In this document: piece by piece, positions 13,481 through 18,899 of the stretch
Layout of the letters: every line of letters begins with the position of its first letter
Position numbering within the stretch: the first letter of the stretch is position 1
Program-made: the position numbers and the translations under genes
NCBI GenBank assembly: GCA_964481195.1
Contig: CAYZTB010000057.1
Coordinates: 1-18,899 of the forward strand
Origin: Palsa-948 sp964481195
GTDB lineage: Bacteria > Bacteroidota > Bacteroidia > Palsa-948
DNA: 18,899 nucleotides
Direction: 5' to 3'
The notes under the pieces: model-generated
The model's input: the letters and a program-made list of their open reading frames with translations, nothing else
Told to the model about the DNA's origin: nothing
Databases searched by the model: none

Positions 13481-13750
13481 ATGTATTTAACATCAGAAAT
13501 TAAAAAAGGATTTGCAAAACAACACGGGAAGTCTGACAAAGACACCGGATCTTCAGAAGTACAAATTGCCCTTTTCACTCACCGAATTAACCACCTTACC
13601 GGTCATTTGCAGCGTCTTAGAAAAGACGTAGCTACGCAAAAATCGCTATTGAACTTAGTAGCTAAAAGAAAACATCTTTTAGACTACATGAGAAACACAA
13701 ACCTTGAGAAATACCGTGCTCTTCTCAAGACTCTCGATATCCGTAAGTAA
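13481..13750 (+). CDS. rpsO: 30S ribosomal protein S15
   Basis: Binds 16S rRNA and the S6-S18 platform of the small subunit. The ATG at 13481 gives 89 aa beginning MYLTSEIKKGFAKQHG, the standard length; an upstream in-frame ATG at 13454 would add nine non-conserved residues and is not used here. The conserved core GSSEVQIALFTHRINHLTGHL and the C-terminal KRKHLLDYMRN ... YRALLKTLDIRK are complete. A clear promoter lies upstream, and pnp follows 110 bp later on the same strand, an arrangement shared with many bacteria where S15 and PNPase are co-transcribed. Confidence 0.97.
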   Translation: MYLTSEIKKGFAKQHGKSDKDTGSSEVQIALFTHRINHLTGHLQRLRKDVATQKSLLNLVAKRKHLLDYMRNTNLEKYRALLKTLDIRK

Positions 13751-13775
13751 TTTCAGTTGGTTGAGTTCATTTAGT

Positions 13776-13794
13776 TGACTGGCTAATTCAGTCA
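13776..13794 (+). terminator. Weak hairpin in the rpsO-pnp spacer
   Basis: TGACTG and CAGTCA form a 6-bp stem around 7 nt, followed by TTAATTATTTG with no proper U-run. It may be a partial terminator or an mRNA-processing hairpin between rpsO and pnp. The rest of the spacer is low-complexity GTTGA/TTAATT-type sequence. Confidence 0.3.
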
Positions 13795-13860
13795 TTAATT
13801 ATTTGCTCATTCAACCCAATTACCCATTCCACTTAATTAACTAATTAACCCTTATTTACC

Positions 13861-15996
13861 ATGATACCTAAAGCAATTAATCACACCTTTGACCTTGGCG
13901 ATGGCCGCATGGTTACACTAGAAACCGGTAAGCTTGCTCGTCAGGCCGATGGCTCTGTAGTTCTTAAAATTGGAGATACCATGCTACTTGCATCGGTTGT
14001 TTCTAATGTAAATGCAAAAGAAGATATTGACTTCTTTCCTCTATCTGTAGATTATCAAGAAAAATTTGCTTCTGCAGGAAGAATCCCGGGTGGATTTTTT
14101 AAGCGCGAAGCTAGACCAACAGACAGCGAAATATTAACTAGCCGATTAATTGACCGCGTTCTTCGTCCGCTTTTTGCTGATGGATACCGTAACGAAACGC
14201 AAGTTTTAGTTTACCTTATTTCTGCCGATAAAGATACCATGCCAGATGCTTATGCAGGATTAGCAGCTGCTACTGCTCTTGCACTTTCTGATATTCCATT
14301 CAATGGGCCAATTTCGGAAGTTAGAGTTGCAAAAATTGATGGCAAGTTGGTTATCAATCCCGGCATCTTAGATCTTGAGCGAGCTACTATCAATATGATT
14401 GTTGGAGCTACGCACAAAGATATTTCGATGGTGGAAGGAGAAATGAAAGAAATATCGGAAGCAGATATGCTGGAAGCAATAAAGTTTGCTCACGAAGCCA
14501 TTAAAAAACAAATTGAAGCGATTAACGAATTAGTTAAGAAAGTTGGTGCAAAGCCAGTGCGTGCGTTTTCAGGACCTGTAGAAGATGAGGAGTTAAAAGC
14601 TTCAATCAGAAAAGCTACTTACGATAAAGTATATGCTGTAGGAAAATCAGGAACGGCAAACAAGCATGAGCGTAAAAAATTATTTGGTGCCATCATCGAA
14701 GAATTTTTAGCCGCACAAACTTTTCCGGATGCTGAGAAAAAAGCAAAAGAAAAATTAGCTAAGAAATATTACCACGATATTGAAAAGGAAGCAGTACGTA
14801 ATGTTATTCTTAATGAAGGAATTCGTTTGGATGGCAGAAAAACTACTGACATTCGCCCTATCACAACCGAAGTTGGATACCTTCCTATGACACACGGTTC
14901 GGCTTTGTTTACTAGAGGAGAAACGCAGTCGTTAACTACTGTTACTTTAGGTACTAAAATGGATACACTTCGCATAGATGGTGCGGTTATGCAAGGCGAA
15001 AGAAACTTTATGCTTCATTATAATTTCCCACCGTTTTCTACGGGTGAAGTAAAAATGATGAGAGGAACTAGTCGTAGAGAAATTGGTCACGGAAACTTAG
15101 CGCAACGTTCACTTTTACAAGTTATGCCTGCCGATAATCCATATACAGTACGTATCGTATCTGATATTTTAGAATCTAACGGATCCTCTTCCATGGCAAC
15201 AGTTTGTGCCGGTAGCATGGCTTTGATGGATGCTGGTGTTCCAATTTCTAAAGCAGTATCTGGTATTGCAATGGGATTAATTACGGATAACAAAAAATTT
15301 GCAGTACTTTCTGATATATTGGGAGACGAAGATCATCTTGGAGATATGGATTTTAAAGTTACTGGAACAAAAAATGGTATTACTGCTACGCAAATGGATT
15401 TGAAAGTAGATGGTCTGCCATATGAAGTAATGGAAAAAGCTCTTAACCAAGCTCGTGAAGGTAGATTACATATTCTGAATGAGATGGAGAAAACAATTAG
15501 CGCTCCTAGGGAAGATTACAAATCACATGCACCACGAATTGTACAGCTTACTATTGCTAAAGAATTTATTGGAGCTGTAATTGGGCCTGGTGGAAAAATT
15601 ATCCAGGAGCTTCAGCGTGAAACTGGAACAACTATCACTATTGAAGAAGTAAACGGAAAAGGCGTAATTGATATTTTCTCTGATAACAAAGAAGGAATTG
15701 ATAAAGCAGTTGCTCGTATTAAAGGAATTTCTTCGGTACCTGAAGTTGGAGAGGTGTATATGGGTAAAGTAACTAGCATCATGCCTTACGGAGCTTTCGT
15801 TGAAATTTCTCCAGGTAAGGAAGGACTTTTACATATTTCAGAAGTTGACCACAAGCGATTAGAGAGCCTTGATGGAATTTTAAAACAAGGAGATCAAGTT
15901 AAGGTAAAGCTTTTGGAAATTGATTCAAGATCCGGAAAAATGAAATTATCCAGAAAAGTATTAATGCCTAGAGAAGAAAAAGAAAAACAAAACTAA
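13861..15996 (+). CDS. pnp: Polyribonucleotide nucleotidyltransferase (PNPase)
   Basis: Phosphorolytic 3'-5' exoribonuclease that degrades mRNA to nucleoside diphosphates and can add tails in reverse. At 711 aa it has normal length. Domains in order: first RNase PH domain (about 10-145, with DFFPLSVDYQEKFASAGRIPGGF), an all-helical linker (about 150-290), second catalytic RNase PH domain (about 310-530, with IRLDGRKTTDIRPI, the FTRGETQSL block and GDEDHLGDMDFKVTGT carrying catalytic Asp residues), a KH domain (about 555-615, GxxG loop GPGG at 575-578) and an S1 domain (about 625-695, GEVYMGKVTSIMPYGAFVEI). It follows rpsO and ends 7 bp before the convergent thrC. Its terminator lies inside thrC. 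Confidence 0.98.
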   Translation: MIPKAINHTFDLGDGRMVTLETGKLARQADGSVVLKIGDTMLLASVVSNVNAKEDIDFFPLSVDYQEKFASAGRIPGGFFKREARPTDSEILTSRLIDRVLRPLFADGYRNETQVLVYLISADKDTMPDAYAGLAAATALALSDIPFNGPISEVRVAKIDGKLVINPGILDLERATINMIVGATHKDISMVEGEMKEISEADMLEAIKFAHEAIKKQIEAINELVKKVGAKPVRAFSGPVEDEELKASIRKATYDKVYAVGKSGTANKHERKKLFGAIIEEFLAAQTFPDAEKKAKEKLAKKYYHDIEKEAVRNVILNEGIRLDGRKTTDIRPITTEVGYLPMTHGSALFTRGETQSLTTVTLGTKMDTLRIDGAVMQGERNFMLHYNFPPFSTGEVKMMRGTSRREIGHGNLAQRSLLQVMPADNPYTVRIVSDILESNGSSSMATVCAGSMALMDAGVPISKAVSGIAMGLITDNKKFAVLSDILGDEDHLGDMDFKVTGTKNGITATQMDLKVDGLPYEVMEKALNQAREGRLHILNEMEKTISAPREDYKSHAPRIVQLTIAKEFIGAVIGPGGKIIQELQRETGTTITIEEVNGKGVIDIFSDNKEGIDKAVARIKGISSVPEVGEVYMGKVTSIMPYGAFVEISPGKEGLLHISEVDHKRLESLDGILKQGDQVKVKLLEIDSRSGKMKLSRKVLMPREEKEKQN

Positions 15997-16003
15997 TTGT
16001 TTG

Positions 16004-17296
16004 CTAATTTTTTTCTAATAAATAGTCTTTAACTTTATTAAAATCCGCAGGAAGTGTTTCTGCGGATTTTTCTTTTTTAAGGCACTCGCTAAGCGTCTCG
16101 GGAATTTCAATTTTCGTTCCTATAATTTTTTCTACCGTTTGTTGGAATTTTGCTGGATGTGCTGTTCCCAGTACAATGCCCGTAGCACCTTGATTGTTCG
16201 TTTTGAATTTTTCAAAAGCGGCAAACGCTACTGCACCATGTGGGTCAAGTAAATAATTGTTTTCATTCCAAACTTTTAAAATGGTTGATTTTGTTTCCTC
16301 ATCAGTAATGGAATATGATATAATGTTGGATTTTAATTTTTCATAATCATGTCCATATAATTCCAAGATTCTATAAAAATTACTTGGGTTTCCAACGTCC
16401 ATAGCATTTGAAATGGTAGGGAGAGAAGGCTGAGGAGTAAAGACTCCACTAAAAAGATATTTTACAAACACATCATTCTTATTTGTTGCTGCAATAAATG
16501 AAATTGGTAAGCCCATTTTTTTAGCTAGTAAACCAGCGGTGATGTTTCCGAAATTTCCACTCGGTACTGAAAAAGCAATTTTCTTTTTTGATTTTAATTT
16601 AGAGTAAGCATAAAAATAATAAATAATTTGTGGCAGCAGCCTTGCAATGTTGATGGAATTGGCAGAGGTGATCTGCTTTTTATTCTTCAACTCTTTATCA
16701 TTTAAAAGTTTCTTAATCAACAATTGACAGTCATCGAAAGTCCCTTGAATTTTTATAGGAAATATATTTTTTCCCATAGTAGTCATTTGCGCTTCTTGTA
16801 TTTCACTTACTCCATTTTCGGGGTATAAAATAATTACTTTAATTCCTTTTACATCATAATATCCATTAGCAACAGCACTTCCCGTATCTCCGGAAGTTGC
16901 TGTAAGGACTAATGTTTCATTATTGTCGTTGCGTGTTAAGAGAGATAAAACACGAGCCATAAATCTTGCTCCAACATCTTTAAACGATAGGGTAGGGCCG
17001 TGAAAAAGCTCTAGCACATAGGTGTTATCATTTACCGCTTTTAATGGAATTTCAAAATTTAAAGATTGATTAATAATGACAGAAAGTTCCGAAGAGCTTA
17101 TTTCTTCATTAATATAATCTGACAAAACTTCTTGTGCAATTTCCTGTATTGTTAAGTCTGCTTTTTCAAACAACTCAAGGTTTATTTTAGGAATGCATTG
17201 TGGCAGATATAAGCCTCCGTCTGGGGCAAGTCCATTTAATACTGCTTCACGAAAAGTTACTTTTAGTTCTTTGTTATTTGTACTGTAGTATTTCAT
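16004..17296 (-). CDS. thrC: Threonine synthase
   Basis: PLP enzyme converting O-phosphohomoserine to threonine, the last step of the pathway. At 430 aa it is typical for the bacterial class. Motifs: YYSTNN start, GLAPDGGLYLP (22-32), the PLP-binding Lys106 in HGPTLSFKDVGARF, TATSGDTGSAVANG, and the phosphate-binding SVPSGNFGNITAGLLAKKMG. The start ATG is 1 bp from the thrB stop, so the two are translationally linked. The last about 25 codons run through a hairpin that on the other strand is the pnp terminator. No thrA is present in the window. Confidence 0.97.
   Translation of the reverse strand: MKYYSTNNKELKVTFREAVLNGLAPDGGLYLPQCIPKINLELFEKADLTIQEIAQEVLSDYINEEISSSELSVIINQSLNFEIPLKAVNDNTYVLELFHGPTLSFKDVGARFMARVLSLLTRNDNNETLVLTATSGDTGSAVANGYYDVKGIKVIILYPENGVSEIQEAQMTTMGKNIFPIKIQGTFDDCQLLIKKLLNDKELKNKKQITSANSINIARLLPQIIYYFYAYSKLKSKKKIAFSVPSGNFGNITAGLLAKKMGLPISFIAATNKNDVFVKYLFSGVFTPQPSLPTISNAMDVGNPSNFYRILELYGHDYEKLKSNIISYSITDEETKSTILKVWNENNYLLDPHGAVAFAAFEKFKTNNQGATGIVLGTAHPAKFQQTVEKIIGTKIEIPETLSECLKKEKSAETLPADFNKVKDYLLEKN
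16040..16078 (+). terminator. Rho-independent terminator of pnp, inside antisense thrC
   Basis: An 11-bp perfect stem (16040-16050 with 16060-16070, AAAATCCGCAG and its inverse), a 9-nt loop, then TCTTTTTT. It lies about 45 bp past the pnp stop on the plus strand. The same bases encode thrC codons for ...EKSAETLPADFN... on the minus strand. Confidence 0.9.
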
Positions 17297-17297
17297 C

Positions 17298-18224
17298 TTA
17301 GTTAAGAGTTATTGCTCCTTTAGGGTTAATTTTAGAAACGTATATCTTGCTTTTTATTTTTTTAGTTAAAAATACTTTTTGCATTTCTATACTTACATTT
17401 TCAGCAATATGTTTGGATTTGCAAAGTGCAAAAATGGAGGGACCGGAACCGGAAATATTGCATCCCAAGGCCCCGCTTTTCATAGCGGCATTTTTAATAT
17501 CGTAATATCCCGGAATTAAAACAGAGCGAACAGGCTCTACGATTACATCTTCTAAAGATCTGCCAATTAATGGGAAGTTAGATGTTGTTAATCCAGCAAT
17601 TAATCCAGCAACATTTCCCCATTGAGTAATTGCTTTTTTTAATGGAACTTGTTTGCTGAGCATGTTTCTAGCTTCAATAGTTTTTATTTCTATATCTGGT
17701 AAAACCAGCGCGCAAAATAAATTTTTTGGAAAAGGTATTTTAATAATATCAAGCGGAGTATAACTTCTAATTAATATTACACCACCCAGTAAAGAAGGTG
17801 CAACATTGTCTGCATGAAATGATCCACTGGCTACCGCTTCGCCAATCATGCCGAATTTAACAAGCTCATCGTCCTTAAATGGTTTCCCAAATAATTCATT
17901 GGCAGCAAAAACGCTTGCGGCTGCGCTTGCCGCACTTGATCCAATGCCACTGCCGGGACTAATCTTTTTTGTGATTTCTAGTTCGAGCCCTCCTTTGTAT
18001 TTTATTTCTTTCATAAATTGAATCAAAGGTTTTCCTGCGCAATTTTTATTGGGGTCTTTTGGGATAGAAGTAAATTCAGTTTTATTATTTATTCGAATGC
18101 CGGGTTTATTAGTTTTTTTTAAAATCAATTCATCGCCAGGATTTTCTAATGCAAAACCAAGCACATCAAAGCCACAACCTACATTTGCAACCGAAGCAGG
18201 AGCAAACACTCTTATGTTTTTCAT
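17298..18224 (-). CDS. thrB: Homoserine kinase
   Basis: GHMP-family kinase phosphorylating homoserine to O-phosphohomoserine, the substrate of the adjacent thrC product. At 308 aa it has normal length. Visible motifs are VFAPASVANVGCGFDVLGFA (6-25), the ATP-binding loop SPGSGIGSSAASAAAS (89-104) and the C-terminal GHMP motif KSGALGCNISGSGPSIFALC. The ATG at 18224 is preceded by an A/T-rich leader without Shine-Dalgarno. It is the first structural gene of the thrBC unit, and the only ORF between it and the promoter region is a Thr-rich 32-codon leader, implying control by threonine supply. Confidence 0.97.
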   Translation of the reverse strand: MKNIRVFAPASVANVGCGFDVLGFALENPGDELILKKTNKPGIRINNKTEFTSIPKDPNKNCAGKPLIQFMKEIKYKGGLELEITKKISPGSGIGSSAASAAASVFAANELFGKPFKDDELVKFGMIGEAVASGSFHADNVAPSLLGGVILIRSYTPLDIIKIPFPKNLFCALVLPDIEIKTIEARNMLSKQVPLKKAITQWGNVAGLIAGLTTSNFPLIGRSLEDVIVEPVRSVLIPGYYDIKNAAMKSGALGCNISGSGPSIFALCKSKHIAENVSIEMQKVFLTKKIKSKIYVSKINPKGAITLN

Positions 18225-18259
18225 AATTTATTTTTTATACGTGAATGATAATTTTTCTA

Positions 18260-18280
18260 TTGACCATCGAAAATGGGCAA
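18260..18280 (-). promoter_or_regulatory. Weak hairpin between the Thr leader and thrB
   Basis: TTG-C-CCAT, a 5-nt loop, then ATGG-T-CAA: seven base pairs with one internal mismatch. No U-run follows (TAGAAAAATT), so it is not a convincing terminator. It lies between the leader stop and the thrB start and could still take part in leader RNA folding. Confidence 0.25.
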
Positions 18281-18305
18281 TACACTATGTCGGAAATATG
18301 AATAA

Positions 18306-18404
18306 TTAACCCCTAGGGGTTGTTGTTGTGGTAGTAGAAAATACAAAGCCAGCAACTACAGAAGTAGTTGAAATAGAAGGTGCTATTTGAAAAAAGGGCT
18401 GCAT
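18306..18404 (-). CDS. thrL: Candidate threonine leader peptide of thrBC
   Basis: A 32-codon ORF (ATG at 18404, TAA at 18306-18308) starting 180 bp upstream of thrB on the same strand. The peptide begins MQPFFQIAPSISTTSVVAG and ends FVFSTTTTTTPRG: six consecutive Thr codons (18318-18335: ACT, ACC, three ACA, ACC) plus two earlier Thr and two Ile codons. Thr/Ile runs are the hallmark of thr operon leader peptides, where ribosome stalling on scarce Thr-tRNA reports amino-acid supply. The ORF is preceded by an A/T-rich leader. The Thr codons overlap a CCCCTAGGGG palindrome. No homology search was possible. The symbol is used by analogy to enterobacterial thrL; sequence similarity beyond the Thr run is not claimed. 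Confidence 0.75.
   Translation of the reverse strand: MQPFFQIAPSISTTSVVAGFVFSTTTTTTPRG
18308..18370 (-). promoter_or_regulatory. Alternative hairpins within the Thr leader (attenuator-like)
   Basis: Reading the minus strand: hairpin 1 pairs CAACTAC with GTAGTTG around TTCT (18370-18353). GTTGCTGG (18356-18349), overlapping its 3' arm, can instead pair with CCACAAC (18331-18325) in the Thr codons, with one bulge. Those codons also lead into hairpin 2, AACCC-CTAG-GGGTT (18321-18308), which overlaps the stop. The three pairings are mutually exclusive in chain order, as in attenuators. No strong U-run follows hairpin 2, so the mechanism (termination or translation coupling) is open. Confidence 0.45.
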
Positions 18405-18459
18405 TTAGATGTAAAAATAAGCTAATTGTCATTCAAATTGGTAAAATCTGTATATTTTT

Positions 18460-18491
18460 TTGTGTTTTGAACACCTATTTCTATACATTTG
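18460..18491 (+). promoter_or_regulatory. Candidate rpoD promoter
   Basis: TTG at 18460-18462, a 21-nt spacer, then TACATTTG at 18484-18491 (full match to TAnnTTTG). Predicted start near 18498, about 50 nt before the rpoD ATG. It shares the 326-bp divergent spacer 18225-18550 with the thrBC leader. Confidence 0.55.
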
Positions 18492-18550
18492 TGCTCTTTT
18501 TTAAAAACCATAAATCTTTAATTAGATAATATCGGAATTACTTACATTCT

Positions 18551-18899
18551 ATGCGTCAGCTAAAAATTACCAAACAAATTACCAACCGCGATACAGCATC
18601 GCTTGAAAAATACTTACACGAGATTAGCCGCGAAGGTTTAATTACTGCAGAGGAAGAGGTAGAGTTAGCAAAAAAGATTAAGGCTGGCGATGAAGCAGCT
18701 TTGGATAAGATGGTTAGATCTAACTTACGTTTCGTAGTTTCTGTATCTAAGCAATATCAAAATCAAGGATTAAGTTTGCCGGATTTAATTAACGAAGGAA
18801 ACCTTGGATTGATTAAAGCTGCACAACGTTTTGATGAAACACGCGGATTTAAATTTATCTCTTATGCTGTTTGGTGGATTCGTCAATCCATCCTTCAGG
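18551..18899 (+). CDS. rpoD: RNA polymerase primary sigma factor RpoD/SigA (partial, runs off the window)
   Basis: The first 116 codons of the housekeeping sigma-70 factor are present; the stop codon lies beyond the window edge. The N-terminus MRQLKITKQITNRDTASLEK is the short form usual in Bacteroidota, lacking the long region 1.1. It continues with region 1.2 (YLHEISREGLITAEEEVELA) and the start of region 2: NLRFVVSVSKQYQNQGLSLP (2.1), DLINEGNLGLIKAAQRFDET (2.2) and GFKFISYAVWWIRQSI (2.3/2.4), which contacts the -7 element. The ATG at 18551 matches the family start exactly. It is divergent from thrBC. Nothing seems damaged in the visible part. Confidence 0.96.
   Translation, partial: MRQLKITKQITNRDTASLEKYLHEISREGLITAEEEVELAKKIKAGDEAALDKMVRSNLRFVVSVSKQYQNQGLSLPDLINEGNLGLIKAAQRFDETRGFKFISYAVWWIRQSILQ

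Noticed and set aside
13751..13860. Regulatory RNA or riboswitch in the rpsO-pnp spacer.
   Set aside because: Only low-complexity GTTGA/TTAATT sequence and one 6-bp hairpin are visible; no known motif is recognised.
18049..18404. Plus-strand reading frames opposite thrB and the Thr leader, including a Val-rich stretch (VVVVVVENTKPATTEVV).
   Set aside because: The Val run is the complement of the Thr codons, has a stop just upstream and no start codon; the thrB strand explains the sequence better.

Overview
The window looks like chromosomal DNA of a Bacteroidota bacterium. It is AT-rich and most starts lack a Shine-Dalgarno sequence. Two promoters fit the TTG/TAnnTTTG pattern of that phylum. 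The gene content also fits: a PorE-like TPR/PD40/OmpA protein, an AsmA-like protein with a coiled-coil tail, and an RpoD beginning MRQLKITKQITNR. No rRNA, tRNA or CRISPR array is visible.

Layout. Bases 1-1417 hold a CNNM/CorC-type membrane protein on the minus strand. Its frame carries one internal TAG, and an intact CorC domain lies beyond the stop. Bases 1543-2987 are an IS3-family insertion sequence with 27-bp inverted ends, orfA/orfB joined by an A AAA AAG frameshift site, and a D-to-N change at the first catalytic Asp. The IS cuts the 3' end of a gmhB-like phosphatase gene. That gene is the last of a tight minus-strand cluster: AsmA-like (6375-9164), PorE-like (4091-6331), rhomboid protease (3470-4087), GmhB (2975-3466). 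All four are cell-envelope proteins. The plus strand then carries thyA, a membrane-anchored glutamate-synthase-like FMN/Fe-S protein, a GxxExxY protein, and folA. Next come a convergent alkyltransferase-like gene, rpsO, and pnp. A convergent thrB-thrC pair follows, then a divergent rpoD that runs off the right edge.

Most notable signals. (1) On the minus strand upstream of thrB there is an unlisted 32-codon ORF with six consecutive Thr codons, flanked by mutually exclusive hairpins. It is a strong candidate threonine leader peptide for thrBC. (2) The GxxExxY gene sits between imperfect inverted repeats built from ATCGAAGTACGAA and degenerate ATACGAAC octamers. A gene-less copy of the same hairpin lies between thyA and the next gene, so this looks like a small repeat-borne cassette. 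(3) folA and the neighbouring alkyltransferase-like gene each carry an in-frame palindromic insertion inside a conserved protein core. (4) The pnp terminator is encoded within the 3' coding end of the convergent thrC.

Functional links. thyA and folA supply dTMP and recycle folate. rpsO and pnp are the usual ribosome/RNA-decay neighbours. thrB and thrC perform the last two steps of threonine synthesis. The AsmA/PorE/rhomboid/GmhB cluster suggests outer-membrane and LPS maintenance. All functional calls are from sequence reading alone, without database searches.
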